From assembly GCA_022702705.1 (NCBI GenBank), contig CM040426.1, positions 74,917,306 through 74,981,305 on the forward strand: a stretch of DNA of 64,000 nucleotides, in the 5' to 3' direction. The translations under genes were made by a program, and so were the position numbers. This stretch comes from Papilionanthe hookeriana x Papilionanthe teres. Lineage: Eukaryota > Streptophyta > Magnoliopsida > Asparagales > Orchidaceae. Shown here piece by piece: positions 37,101-43,451 of this stretch. The notes below the pieces were generated by a model. It saw only the letters and a program-made list of their open reading frames with translations, was not told where the DNA came from and ran no database searches. Position 1 is the first letter of the stretch. Each line of letters starts with the position of its first letter.

Positions 37101-38929
37101 ATTTTCAATGCTCTATTTTGGAAAAGGAAAGCTGCAGGACAGATTTACTTATTTCCCTTAGACTACTCGACAACAAAATTTACATGGCTGACCATCTGGC
37201 CCATTATGATATTATCAGTAGAAGAATTACTGGGGTTCAATTACCTGCAGATTCCAACAATGAAGAGAAACTATAGCCAAAAATTCCATAAAAGTATTAG
37301 TGAGATCTTAAAAACCTTAGAAAAAAGATTCAACTGCAACTAAAAGAAAGCAAGTTCCAAGATAAACCCTTACAGCCACTCGTTGCTGGCTTATTCCACC
37401 ATTTGCGCTGACTAGAAGATAACCATTTGTCTCCTCTACATTTATAATGAAATAAAAGAATTACAAACATAAATGAGAAGATGGATAGAAGCTGATGATT
37501 GATCATTACCACTAGGTTTCCAACTCCTTTGATCAGCACAGGGTCTCCAGGAAACAGTGGGAACAACAGTCTCCTTCCACAAATCACGAGGTTCAGGCTT
37601 GCTGTCTGCCTGTGCGACATGCAATCCGAAATAATCATTCTATGAAGTCTTCAAAACCAAAAAAAAAAAAAACAACAAAGTGTTAGAGCTAGAAAGAAGT
37701 GTAAGGAGAGGCACGGATCCATCTGGATCTCACATCTGCTAGTGCATGTGCAGCCAATGCAAAAAGCCTGTTATACATTATTTGACGAAATCTTCCAGCT
37801 TTTGCATATTTATTTTGTTTTTCCTGCACAAGTAATGTATTGGAATTAATACAGTCAATGGCCATTTTTAAGACACGGAGATTATTTCACATTCAAATAG
37901 TACTTGAAAAACCCTGCACAATGACTAAAACAAGTAAACGAACAATATTAAAACTTTCTTAGGAGATTCTTCGAAGATATAATAGTTGATAATGCATTTA
38001 CTGGACTGCACGGGTAGTGGAATGCCTTCATAAAAAATCATTGGGAGAAAGCAAACATCTCCACGTTCAAAAAATCATCTTGCGCTGCAATAACTATCTT
38101 TTACAAATAATAAATTGACAACAATTTCAGAAATGGAAACTATCTTTCAGAAAGTAAGAGAACCAAACAATTATAAATCTAAGGACATGCATATGTGGTT
38201 CGATATATAGTCTGATTGGTTGTTAGGGAACATAAACAAGCCGGTTAAGCAGCTATATTTATACCTTCATTTGCGTTATTAACATGTAAACCTATTGAAA
38301 GGAAATGCATATAGAATCACAAAAAAGTCAGTTATTTCCTTAGAAATCACACAAAGAAAACCCCACTCGAATCATAAAACAGATCAATAAAGAATAAAGT
38401 TCGAACCCAAAGACTATACCGTAAACCGCTGTCTCGGAAAAGCCGGCAACGTCGAATTCAAGATAACATTCGAATCCTTCCGGCGACCAAATGGATCGTG
38501 CTGAAGCCTAGAAAACATCCACCAGTTCACCAAAAAGAAAAATCCCACTAACCCAGCCAACAACACGATCCCCTGATTTCTTCTCTGCTGCCGCCCCCAC
38601 CAACCACTGTTCTTCCTCCTTTTCACACCTTGGCTCTGGCTCATCCTTATCCCCCTTTCCGAGCGATCAGAGCTGCTCAGCAGCGAACTCAAAATCGAAC
38701 CTAAACCACAATACTGAAAACTCACTGGATAAGACGGGAGCCAATGGCTCCGTAAAACGCCGGAAGCGATGGATCTCGGAGAGGACTGAAGCCTTCTTGG
38801 GCTCGTGGGATGGGATCGATTGAGGAAGCTAGAGGACCGTGCTGATGACTCCGGGAAGATGGACTGGTCACCGGTAATTGCTTCCGGTGAGCTGATGAGC
38901 TCAGAGGCAGACGACTCATCGTTTAACAT
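1402..38929 (-). CDS. GT106 / O-fucosyltransferase-related (DUF246) Golgi glycosyltransferase gene, 8 exons seen, 3' incomplete
   Basis: Spliced minus-strand exons are 38420-38929, 37734-37823, 37510-37609, 37374-37435, 36626-36714, 8697-8817, 8466-8609 and 1402-1739. All introns are GT..AG and all phases join without a break, giving 1454 nt or about 484 residues. Landmarks in order: one transmembrane segment (GIVLLAGLVGFFFLVNWWMF) typical of a type II Golgi protein; SWRPCADQRSW; the sugar-nucleotide region SANGGISQQRVAICN; QFGDIYQEEYFINYL; GFGNRLAFDPIPF; LRCRCNFHALRF; and YLAIHLRFEIDMAAYSLC. These match the plant PF10250 family now placed in GT106, whose studied members include pectin rhamnogalacturonan-I rhamnosyltransferases and mannan-synthesis proteins; the exact donor and acceptor of this member cannot be told. 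The usual C-terminal part (ELRSEGLCPLTPEE onward, about 170 residues) is missing, because its exons lie left of the window beyond Copia-A. The reading frame is intact in every visible exon, so the gene may be functional despite a 27.8 kb intron. Confidence 0.88.
2633..2903 (+). repeat. 5' LTR of Copia-B (271 bp)
   Basis: The LTR starts TGTCAGTTAC and ends GTTTTCA, and is followed by a primer-binding-like TGCTATCAGAGCC at 2904-2916. It matches 6591-6836 over the CCCATTCCACTCCACC, CACTGCCTTGGCTCC and ACTAGTACACTACAGA blocks. A TATA-like CTATATATA lies near 2742. The LTRs are clearly diverged, so the insertion is old. Confidence 0.75.
2937..3143 (+). repeat. Duplicated LTR end and second primer-binding site of Copia-B
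   Basis: From TCTTGGCTCCAAAAC at 2937 the sequence repeats the LTR section that starts near 2715. It continues through the LTR end and a second primer-binding-like site (TGATATCAAAGCC at 3127-3139). The offset is about 222 bases and the copies have diverged. A strand-transfer error or unequal exchange could have made it. Confidence 0.65.
5229..5705 (+). pseudogene. Copia-B integrase C-terminal fragment
   Basis: The fragment reads FEHKHRHHIERTQT, AKLPTQFWVNTL, YLTNRMPSKSFDNKSPYELL, CIFIGKSISHKGYRCYNPQT and SISKHIIFNE, in the order of the copia integrase C-terminal region (usual forms ERKHRHIVE, AKLPLSFWV, NRLPT, NKSPYELL, HKGYRCLDP, ISRHVVFNE). The catalytic D and first half are not readable in this frame. 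Confidence 0.8.
6000..6582 (+). pseudogene. Copia-B RT tail and RNase H fragment
   Basis: TRPNMAFAVNYKYQQM and KRLLYYLKGT correspond to the segment just after the reverse-transcriptase core. Later pieces SPGLSRSKRQ (a frame-shifted ISWSSKKQ block) and VEIDHHFDRDQIATGDIQIQ, then ADILTKRLSTAHF-like sequence, correspond to RNase H and its C-terminus. About 200 residues of RT core, including YVDD, are absent between 5705 and 6000. Confidence 0.75.
6591..6836 (+). repeat. 3' LTR of Copia-B
   Basis: Starts TGTAAGTTACTACC after the polypurine tract and aligns with the 5' LTR up to about 6836 (GAAAACA). The last 40 bases are diverged. No matching target duplication was found at the two outer ends. 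Confidence 0.65.
8466..8609 (-). CDS. Glycosyltransferase exon 7
   Basis: This 48-codon, phase 0/0 exon reads ITDAEIMKEAKLSFYVKR, then ILPILLKNGVVHFTGFGNRL and AFDPIPFDLQ. It is bounded by acceptor CAG (8610-8612) and donor GTACGT (8460-8465). The GFGNRLAFDPIPF block is conserved across this family. Confidence 0.88.
8697..8817 (-). CDS. Glycosyltransferase exon 6
   Basis: The exon reads QFGDIYQEEYFINYLQADIK, then IVKELPVELQSLDLEAIGSL. Acceptor TTAG lies at 8818-8821 and donor GTAAGT at 8691-8696. Its first base completes the Ser codon left open by the exon at 36626-36714, across 27.8 kb. Confidence 0.88.
10453..11304 (-). pseudogene. RTE-1 reverse transcriptase
   Basis: In protein order (right to left): NGGKSVGPDDILIKVWKYLG (11059-11304), WRKSILVLIFKNKRDAQECA with NYRGIKLICHTSKLWEGVIE (10712-11047), then FIDLKKTYDKVPR, VGLHQGSTLSPYFFALFMDG and LFADDILLVDKTREK. 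FADD is the catalytic box. The domain is split over three frames by frameshifts, so it is inactive. Confidence 0.85.
12195..12199. other. Target-site duplication GTGTA (left of solo LTR S1)
   Basis: The five bases GTGTA at 12195-12199 recur at 16717-16721, immediately outside the TG..CA ends of the 12200-16716 element. This fixes both borders and shows a single integration event into RTE-1. Confidence 0.85.
12200..16716 (+). mobile_element. S1: giant solo LTR (4517 bp) inserted in RTE-1
   Basis: Begins TGTTGACCTCAC and ends GCCGACA, flanked by GTGTA duplications. It is homologous in order to S2 at its start (TGTTGACCTCA, then the TCCTAGA.TGAGGA / GGATCTAAC zone), its pyrimidine-rich GC leader (12730-13150 versus 25370-26000) and its end zone (GATGTAATTAACTAT and AAATAAACC.TAC at 16350-16420 versus 29523-29590). 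No gag or pol motifs occur, so it is read as a solo LTR, or a LARD-like non-coding unit, of an LTR family with LTRs near 5 kb. CCTATTTAAATCCC near 13008 is a possible promoter element followed by the transcribed leader. An (AT)n run lies at 15239-15281. Confidence 0.78.
15239..15281. repeat. (AT)n microsatellite in S1
   Basis: About 21 uninterrupted AT units. It is not present at the corresponding place in S2, so it probably expanded after insertion. Confidence 0.9.
16717..17362 (-). mobile_element. RTE-1: 5' part with endonuclease domain
   Basis: This continues the LINE broken by S1. Frame 16741-17052 reads NILCIQETKWVGEKAKEID, GVIIDKSLKDNVVKINRVGD and FNCISAYAPQVG, which is an APE-type endonuclease (QETKW and SAYAPQ blocks). 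Upstream, 17060-17345 is the 5' leader (TGGAATATAGGTACTCTCAATGG is in-frame NIGTLNG), ending near CCCAAGCCCGGATGTG at about 17330. The right border is set by loss of similarity, not by a target duplication. Confidence 0.82.
17650..18060 (-). pseudogene. Ty3/gypsy gag-protease remnant
   Basis: On the minus strand, DNDEILNGLEEIKLVMAM is followed, after a frameshift, by a frame with CRGKRCKLFFDGGSSTNVIS. The block DGGSSTNV is the active-site region usual in plant gypsy proteases. The next residues (KPILSCLAID) fit the helix after it. No reverse transcriptase follows to the left, because the LINE interrupts or replaces it. To the right, 18100-18950 shows no recognisable domain. Confidence 0.65.
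18957..19492 (+). repeat. AAT-rich dispersed repeat R1, left part
   Basis: The segment 19040-19230 matches the reverse complement of 34205-34395: TAATCGA(A/G)(C/T)TAGGTGGTGG, then AAAATATAGTTG and TTATTTCTG(C/A)ATTAAGAGGT in the same order. A TATA-like ATATAAAAGGGCGG lies at 19110-19123. After the matched part both copies run into long AAT/ATT arrays. It looks like an LTR or other element carrying AT-rich sequence; Copia-C is inserted into the AT-rich part. Confidence 0.6.
19493..19785 (-). repeat. 3' LTR of Copia-C (293 bp)
   Basis: On the minus strand it starts TGTTAGCATGATTACC after a polypurine tract (GAGTTTGAGGGGGGG, 19786-19801) and ends AGAAATACA. It is almost the same as 22683-22975, with only scattered differences, so the insertion is younger than Copia-B. 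It contains TATA-like TATAAATACC. Confidence 0.85.
20137..21000 (-). pseudogene. Copia-C reverse transcriptase and RNase H
   Basis: The minus strand at 20731-20751 reads LYVDDIIISG, the catalytic YVDD box. It continues to GISELQHFLSQ, LGNLSYFLGLEVSHNFEGYY, YRQLVGSLIYLIVTRPDISY, then KGTLFHGLHFS, SDADWAGDPTDRSSTTGYC and ISWRSKKQTTVS. The frame is broken at 20385 and 20723. Confidence 0.82.
21344..21923 (-). pseudogene. Copia-C integrase
   Basis: LFIDDYSRFTWIYFLKN, ILQTDNAMEY, and QQNGRVERKRHI give the D, D, E region. The C-terminal part follows as FTAVYNINRVPT, LSPFEKLFGQPPNYSLLKPF and GYGFEHKGYRCWDPITNK. A frameshift near 21600-21690 separates the two halves. Confidence 0.85.
22288..22640 (-). 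pseudogene. Copia-C aspartic protease
   Basis: PHWLFDSACCNHMINNVKLL holds the active-site region with DSA in place of DSG, followed by TSNLSLPETYCIPNLALNLV and SVGQLCEQELNV, the usual end of copia proteases. Confidence 0.8.
22683..22975 (-). repeat. 5' LTR of Copia-C (293 bp)
   Basis: Same length as the 3' LTR at 19493-19785 and nearly the same sequence, including the internal doublet TGCTAACAAAATTATTTC then GGTAATCATGCTAACA. The five bases outside the two LTRs (AGATT on the left, ATAAT on the right) do not match, so no target duplication is confirmed. Confidence 0.85.
22976..23935 (+). repeat. AAT-rich dispersed repeat R1, right part
   Basis: Continuation of the AT-rich sequence interrupted by Copia-C. 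It is dominated by AAT/ATA/TTA triplets, with an (AAT)9-type run at 23489-23513. No coding potential: the reported frames of Asn/Ile or Leu repeats are low-complexity translations. Confidence 0.6.
23949..24522. mobile_element. Candidate TIR element (about 570 bp)
   Basis: The arm 23949-24008 (CATATTACATACCATAG, then AAATATTAATATTACG) is matched by its reverse complement at 24461-24522 (CGTAATATTAATATTTG, then GGTATGTAATATGG). Similarity weakens further inwards (ATCGTAATAGTG against GTCGTAATAATG). The centre (24010-24460) is clearly richer in GC than the flanks. It could be a MITE, a small MULE carrying captured DNA, or a fold-back repeat. No transposase is visible and no target duplication was identified. 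Confidence 0.5.
24659..24663. other. Target-site duplication GTGTT (left of solo LTR S2)
   Basis: GTGTT at 24659-24663 recurs at 29895-29899, directly outside the TG..CA ends of S2. Confidence 0.85.
25364..26251 (+). other. Pyrimidine-rich leader of S2 with a chance 295-codon open frame
   Basis: This frame is rich in Ser, Pro, Arg and Leu because the DNA is a CT-rich, CpG-rich tract (CTCGCTCGCCTCT style). Several other frames on both strands are also open here. The same kind of tract is found in S1 without the frame. It is best read as the untranslated transcribed leader of the LTR, not a protein gene. Confidence 0.6.
26997..27195 (+). repeat. 99-bp tandem duplication in S2
   Basis: The unit GAGCCTTTGGAAGCTATAGG... 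beginning at 26997 is repeated from 27096 with only one or two differences. It is recent relative to the LTR itself and is not seen in S1. Confidence 0.85.
27570..27860 (+). repeat. Five-unit tandem array, about 60 bp per unit, in S2
   Basis: The core GGAGCACACCCTAGGTGAGAG recurs at 27573, 27633, 27696, 27757 and 27814. Units are diverged (CCTTAGGTGAG, CCTCAGGTGAG, CCAGGTGA, CCTAAGCGAG) and separated by ATCC(A/G)CCTA-type spacers. Such subrepeats are common in long LTRs. The spacing and divergence do not fit a CRISPR array. Confidence 0.8.
28328..28352. repeat. Poly-A run in S2
   Basis: A run of more than 20 A. It lies inside the LTR, between coding-free segments. Confidence 0.9.
29900..30799. 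other. Intron segment with a possible hAT-type MITE end
   Basis: Mostly AT-rich and featureless. At 30250-30420 the sequence CAGGGTCTGTTTAAGGAAGCTGC, with repeats of CAGCTTTTCAG, then TCATTCTGCCCTTG, has the character of non-autonomous hAT elements. The opposite end was not found. No gene is visible. Confidence 0.35.
30800..31019 (+). pseudogene. Cytidine deaminase fragment with catalytic Glu to Lys change
   Basis: The frame reads EPHLFHVGVVALETFGRIYL, GGNIEFLGVPLHHSIHAKQL, LITNVALHSE, FIVVSEFPCDHCRQF. This is the zinc-binding part of a plant cytidine deaminase (family consensus HSxHAEQ and PCGHCRQF). The general-base Glu of HAE is Lys here, and the Gly of PCGHC is Asp, while His and both Cys ligands remain. 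Sequence before and after diverges abruptly: no start codon, and SNGEGQCV replaces the usual FQEIR. It is a gene fragment lying in the glycosyltransferase intron, antisense to that gene and next to a MULE. The 31020-31290 stretch is GC-rich with doublets of CGAACGGGGA and GCGTAATATGC. Confidence 0.75.
31500..33190 (-). pseudogene. Decayed MULE (Mutator-like) transposase
   Basis: Three minus-strand pieces occur in the expected order. At 32874-33071 there is an N-terminal part (RVRHTTEEWDESINFL; weakly recognised). At 32195-32300 there is LVLNLDDTFLLKKYPETLL then NAVGIDMNNKLYL, which fits the core DGTFLKGKY...AVGxDxNNxLYPLAFAIV of MULE transposases, followed in another frame by a SENNSW-like block. 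At 31506-31772 there is ECLNGKLHQARELLIQALVC and FYNLVSLFVRKYNKA, which fits the NSIL..ARELPI..LV region. Many stops show that it is long dead. No terminal inverted repeats were identified. Confidence 0.55.
33390..34510 (-). repeat. AAT-rich dispersed repeat R2, inverted relative to R1
   Basis: On the minus strand 34395-34205 matches 19040-19230 and is followed, as in R1, by long ATT/AAT runs (33397-33430, 33776-33826, 34111-34146). The unit is interrupted at about 33658-33757 by an RTE 3' end. R1 and R2 lie about 15 kb apart in opposite orientation within one intron. A palindromic-looking AATCGACAGGTAAACTG with TTGATTT at 34459-34484 has a counterpart at 19005-19025. Confidence 0.6.
33658..33757 (+). 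mobile_element. RTE-2: short 5'-truncated RTE LINE insertion
   Basis: GGACGCGATGGAGAAAAATAAATC, then CCACTTAGTGGGATTAAGGC and TTTGTTGTTGTTG, is the 3' end of the same RTE family as RTE-1. The flanks AATGTGGCTTATATTACTAT (33632 onward) and AATGTGGCTTATATTACTAT (33759 onward) are the same on both sides, a target duplication of about 27 bases. It is a complete but extremely short integration. Confidence 0.8.
34520..36619. other. Intron segment with a GTGTCCGACAC-type dispersed repeat
   Basis: 35692-35740 (TATGGACACGG, then TACGATACGATACGATGACAC) and 36200-36370 (GTCCGACACTGGCACGACAC, then CAAGTGTTGGTGTTACATAG) look like the two ends of a short dispersed plant repeat that often lies in introns. 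At 35596-35655 GGGTCCCATTGAAG occurs twice 38-40 bases apart. The rest (34520-35680) has no recognised feature; the open frame at 35427-35765 matches nothing known to me. Confidence 0.35.
36626..36714 (-). CDS. Glycosyltransferase exon 5
   Basis: The exon reads ICNVVAIARLLNSTLVIPRF then LYSNVWQDT plus two bases of a Ser codon. Acceptor CAG is at 36715-36717 and donor GTATTT at 36620-36625. VARLLNATLVIP is the classic family block. The donor here opens the 27.8 kb intron. Confidence 0.88.
37374..37435 (-). CDS. Glycosyltransferase exon 4
   Basis: The exon reads (E)ETNGYLLVSANGGISQQRVA. The acceptor TAG is at 37436-37438 and the donor GTAAGG at 37368-37373. SANGGxxQQR is part of the predicted sugar-nucleotide site. 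Confidence 0.88.
37510..37609 (-). CDS. Glycosyltransferase exon 3
   Basis: The exon reads ADSKPEPRDLWKETVVPTVS, then WRPCADQRSWKPS plus one base. Acceptor CAG is at 37610-37612 and donor GTAATG at 37504-37509. WRPCADQRSW is typical of this subgroup. Confidence 0.88.
37734..37823 (-). CDS. Glycosyltransferase exon 2
   Basis: The exon has thirty codons, EKQNKYAKAGRFRQIMYNRL then FALAAHALAD, in phase 0/0. Acceptor CAG is at 37824-37826 and donor GTGAGA at 37728-37733. It forms the stem region after the membrane anchor. The intron 37824-38419 (0.6 kb) has no recognisable insert. Confidence 0.85.
38420..38929 (-). CDS. Glycosyltransferase exon 1 with membrane anchor
   Basis: The first in-frame ATG is at 38929 and begins a Ser-rich tail (MLNDESSASELISSPEAITG, SPRRLQSSPRSIASGV). 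A second ATG at 38644 (MSQSQGVKRRKNSGWWGRQQ) lies 32 codons before the core of the hydrophobic anchor. I chose 38929 because it is upstream, in frame, and its SPR-rich content looks coding; 38644 would give a short cytosolic tail more usual for type II Golgi enzymes. The exon ends NSTLPAFPRQRFT with donor GTATAG at 38414-38419. The frame stays open upstream of 38929 to beyond 39100 without another ATG. Confidence 0.8.
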
Positions 38930-39150
38930 GATCGGAGTTGGGAGGTGGCTGTCCGCGGCTGCCGCCAGCTCCGCCGGATCTGCGCTTTTGCGCAGGATGC
39001 AGTGAGCCGGACGGGTTTCGTAATCCGTTGGCCGCTTTAGAAGATAAAGGACCGAGCAAGTAACCGCAACGGTGGAACGTGGATTGGAAGACAGTTCCAC
39101 AGTCACTTGTAAAGTGGAACTTCAGTTGAGCGCTTATATTTTAAATAACA

Positions 39151-39160
39151 CTATATAGGA
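39151..39160 (-). promoter_or_regulatory. Possible TATA box of the glycosyltransferase gene
   Basis: The minus strand reads TCCTATATAG about 220 bases before the first in-frame ATG (38929), followed by an AT-rich then GC-richer leader. Position and sequence fit a plant TATA box, but other AT motifs (TTTAAAATATAA at 39134-39145) are alternatives. Confidence 0.35.
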
Positions 39161-39219
39161 ATATTTAGATACGTGTCCATAAAGTTTTGCAGCATTTACA
39201 TAAATGCCATTCAATTTAT

Positions 39220-39430
39220 ATAAATTAATATATGTACAATGGTATATTTGGGACAGTTGTTGATTATTTATAATATGCTGATAAGCAGATTATTCTGATA
39301 ATCCGCAGATTATCAGAATAAGTTGGTTTGTTGTTTAGGACAGCTTATTCAGAATAGTTTATTAGTAATTATTTATGTATAAATGACATTTTTGCCCTTG
39401 TCTGGTAAAACTGTTTGAAACAAAACTAAA
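39220..39430. repeat. Possible MITE with a 14-bp hairpin upstream of the glycosyltransferase gene
   Basis: TTATTCTGATAATC at 39290-39303 is followed after a four-base loop by its exact complement at 39308-39321. Nearby GGACAG(T/C)T(G/T) repeats and AAATGACATTTTTGCCCTTG resemble the bodies of hAT-type MITEs. The borders were not fixed. Confidence 0.4.
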
Positions 39431-39569
39431 TAAATCATTAAACCATGAAGATAAAATCTTCTATGAATCATTAAATCATGAATATAAATTTATCTACTTC
39501 AAATATGTCTGCAATTAAGCAATAATAAACCATTCACTAAATTATTCATACATTATATGTAAGAAATTC

Positions 39570-40325
39570 ATGTGTGAACTTTATGACACAAATTTCAAAG
39601 ATACATAATAGCCAAGATCTTTTAAATTCGTGATTTTTACATATCTATAATAAAGTAACTCATACTCGTATTCATGACGATGAAATTTGATCTTGAAGAA
39701 AATTGATCCCGAAGAGATGGAGTTCTCTCTCTAATCCCTTAAAACTTTCTGTACTTTCGATTGAGAGAAATGTACGTGGTGTGTTGGGTAGAGAGAGGAC
39801 TCATTCTCACTTTCATGCTTCTATTTAACCACCATCCATCAAGGGTTTACTTAACCAATAGGATTTATGACAATTAAATAAATTAATTGATTTTTATTAT
39901 TAAAATCAATGACATAAGTTAGTAACATCTATTCATTTAGGGGTTACATGAGTTAACAAATAAATATCATAAGTTATCATAAGTTATAACATAAATAACA
40001 TAAGTTTTCTTGAGTTATAAAAATGAATAACTTAAGTTATCATTTATTATGACATAAGTTATAAGTTAAGAAATTAAATAACTTAAGTTATCATGAGTTA
40101 TAAAATTAAATAACTTAAGTTATAATTCATTATGACATAAGTTATGAGTTAAGAAAATAAATTACTTAAGTTATCATAAGTTATAAAAATAAATAACTTT
40201 TATTATAACATAAGTTAAGAGTTAAGAAAATAAAGAACTTATGTTATTATGAGTTCTAAAATAAATGACATAAATTATTGATAAATTATTAAAATGAATG
40301 TGAGCCACAAAATAAAAATTTAACA
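39570..40325 (-). repeat. 3' LTR of Copia-D
   Basis: On the minus strand the LTR begins TGTTAAATTTTTATTTTG right after the polypurine-like GAGCCAAGTGGAGAA (40326-40340). The outer end near 39570 (TGAACTTTATGAC, compare TGAAACTTTAT at 45375) is tentative. A TATA-like GGTTAAATAG lies near 39830. The part 39940-40275 is a tandem array. Confidence 0.55.
39940..40275. repeat. Tandem array of palindromic AACTTAAGTTAT units
   Basis: Units such as ATAACTTAAGTTATCAT and TATGACATAAGTTATAAG recur roughly every 30-65 bases, with AAAATAAATAACTT between them. Many contain the self-complementary AACTTAAGTT or ATAACTTAAGTTAT. They lie in the U3 part of the Copia-D LTR. Confidence 0.75.
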
Positions 40326-40677
40326 TTCTCCACTTGGCTCACTTAATTTTAATAGTGCGTAACATACTTGCATAAAATGTAAAATAAATCCTTCTTTATA
40401 TTGGTTAAATCATAAATTATTTAATAAGTACGGAATTAATATGAATCATGGCGGTTGTGCATCGATTTATCGACACGATCCTTCCATGTATCACGATATC
40501 GATTACATACTTAAGCATAATGAGAATTAACATCATGGTCCCATAATGTACATTAGAAGACAAATTTTGTTGAACATCAAGCAAAATAAAGTGTACACTA
40601 ACGATAAAAACAAGATTTATAAATATCGAAACAAGAAAAATTGAGCTCAATGTGTCAAAAATATGAAGAGCATAAAA

Positions 40678-41320
40678 CTAATAAAGGGTTTTGGTAATGC
40701 CCATTCTCACGACATGTTCGTTAAATGTCTTTGGTGGCAACCCTTTCGTTAAAGGATCTGCTATCATGAGATTGGTGCTAATATGCTCAATTGACACCCT
40801 TTGTTTCTGAACTTCTTCCTTAACGGCAAGATATTTTAATTTCATGTGTTTAGCACCTTTGGAATACTTGTCGTTTTTGGAAAAGAAGACTAACTGCGGA
40901 GTTATCACAATAAATTTTCGGCGGCTTAGCAATACGTCGACAATTCCAAGTCTTGAAATAAAATTCCGTAGCCATAAACCCGAATTGTAGCTTCAAAGCA
41001 AGCCACAAATTCGGCTTCCATAGTGGAAGCGGCTATGATAGTCGCTTCGCACTTTTCCATGAGATTGCTCCTTCGACCAAAAGGAATAGATAGCGAATGT
41101 TGATTTTCTAGTATCAACACATCCAAGCAAAATCCGAATCCGAATATCCTTTCACTTCAAGATCTTTAGATCTTCTATAAGTGAGCATGTGGTCCTTCGT
41201 TCCTTGTAGATACCTCAAAACTTTCTTTGCGACTTTCGATGATCTATTCCGGATTACTTTGATACTTGCCGAGCATCCCGACAACAAAGCTAATGTCCGG
41301 TCCAGTACAAGTCCGAGCAT
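40678..41320 (-). pseudogene. Copia-D RNase H
   Basis: SSKVAKKVLRYLQGTKDHML, LEVKGYSDSDFA, ATIIAASTMEAEFVACFEAT and MLIADPLTKGLPPKTFNEHV-like blocks appear in the expected order over three frames. This is the D..E..D region of copia RNase H and its C-terminal tail. Confidence 0.8.
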
Positions 41321-41379
41321 ACATTAAGCTTCCAACAATAGATGCATAAGGAATTTCTTCCATTTGTTTGCGTTCCAAA

Positions 41380-42143
41380 TCATTCTTTGGACACTCGCAT
41401 AAGGTCGAATTTATCTCCTTTTGAATTGGAGCAACACTTCGCTGAACACCCTTCCATATTGAATTTCTTAAGAACTCTCTCGATATATGTTTTCTGAGAC
41501 AAACCTAACAATCCTTTTGATCTATCACAAATTATTTTAATTCTAATCACATAGGACGTCTCACTCATATCTTTCATTTCAAAGTTCTTAGAGAGAAAAG
41601 TCTTAGTTTCATATAATAAGTCAAGATCATTAGTAAACAACAAGATGTCATCAACATACAAAATGAGAAATATGATATTGCTCCCACTGAACTTTAGATA
41701 TATACATCGATCAACAGTGTTTTCTTTAAATCCAAAGGACGTAATGGTATCATTGAACTTAAGATACCATTGTCGGGAAGCTTGCTTAAGTCCGTATATT
41801 GATTTCTTAAGTTTACACACCATGTGTTCTTTTCCTTCAACCGAAAATCCTTCAAGTTGACTCATTTAGACCTCTTCATCTAAATTCCCATTCAGAAAGG
41901 CTGTTTTCACATCCATTTGGTGTAACTCAAAATCAAAATGAAGCTACTTAGTGCCATGATAATTCTAAATGAATCTTTCTTAGAAACCGGAGAAAATGTT
42001 TCTTTATAGTCGATGCCATCTTTACGAGTGAAACCTTTGGCAACAAGTACGGCTTTATATCGTTCGATATTACCATTCGAGTCGCGCTTAGTCTTAAAGA
42101 CCCATTTACACCCGACTCTTTTACAACCTTCGGAGTAATTCAA
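41380..42143 (-). pseudogene. Copia-D reverse transcriptase
   Basis: GCKWVFKTKRDSNGNIERYK, AVLVAKGFTRKDGIDYKETF, LKKSIYGLKQASRQWYLKFN and LILYVDDILLFTNDLDLL give the whole core including YVDD (about 41650). A break separates 41907-42143 from 41380-41865. Confidence 0.85.
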
Positions 42144-42637
42144 CGATATCCCGGACTTTGTTGTGTTCCATCGATTTCAACTCATCTTTCATTGCATCTA
42201 ACCATTTAGAAGAATTTGCACTTTCTAGGGCTTGTGAAAATGAAACTGGATCTTCATTGACTCCTAAGTCAAATTCAGACTCATGTAGATAAACCACATA
42301 ATCGTCAGAAATAGCAGGCCGTTTTTGTCTTTGAGACTTTCTAGGTGCTACTTCATGTGGTTCATCTAAAGTAGGTTCATTAGTGACAGTTTCATTATGG
42401 GGTGTTTGATCATTTATTTGTTGTTTCTGTAAGTTGTCAAACTGTTCAACAACTGTAGGAATAACAAGTTGAGAAGAAAATTTGGGTAAAGGAACTTGAA
42501 CCCTAATTTCTTAGATCTCCACTTTACGTGGTTCCAAACTCCCACTAACTTCACCATTTTCAATGAACTTAGCATTTCCAGCTTCAATGATTCTTGTACT
42601 TATGGTTAGGACAATAAAATCTATACCCTTTAGATTT

Positions 42638-43451
42638 TTACGGATAACCAATAAAATAACCACCGATTGTTCTTGAGTCCGATTTCTTTTCATGTGGATT
42701 ATATATCCTTATTTCTGCTGGACAACCCCAAACACGGAGGTGCCTTAAACTAGGTTTTCTTCCGTCCACGAGTTCGAAAGGAGTCTTTGGAATCGCCTTA
42801 CTAGGAATCTGTTTAACAAATATGCAGCGAGTCTTTAAGGCATGCATCCACGATGATGAGGGTAAAGAAGAATTACTCGTCATACTCCTAACCATCTCTA
42901 TTAGAGTACGGTTTCGTCTTTCTATGCAACACCATTTTGTTGTGGTGTGTGCGGCATAGTGTACTGAGCACATATGCCATTAGTTTGAAGGAATTTAGCA
43001 AATGGACCTGGACATTGACCGGATTCATTGTAACTTTCATAATATTCACCCATCATCGGACTTGATAATTTTCACTTTTACGTCTAATTGTCTCTCAACC
43101 TCGGTTATATACACCTTCAAGGCATCTATAGCTTGAGATTTTTGATGCAATAAATAGACATAACCATAACGTGAAAAATCATCGATAAAGGTGATAAAAT
43201 ATTTTTCTCCACCAAAAGATGGAACATCAAAAGGTCCACAAATATCGGTGTGTATAATTTCAGGAGCTGTGTGCTTCTTGTGGCGGCTTTCTTAAGTATG
43301 TGGTTTGTGTGCTTTCCTTTAATACAATCCACACAGAGGCAAGATCGGTAAAATCTAATTCATTAAGAATTTCATTTTTTACTAATCTTTCAATTATTTC
43401 TTTAGATATATGACCCAAACGTTTATGCCACGAAATAAGTTGAATTTTCAT
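42638..43451 (-). pseudogene. Copia-D pre-integrase and integrase
   Basis: WHKRLGHISKEIIERLVKNE (zinc-binding HHCC start), NRTLIEMVRSM, PSKAIPKTPFELVDGRKPSL and LRVWGCPAEIRIYNPHEKK. The catalytic core is interrupted around 42980-43120. Confidence 0.8.
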
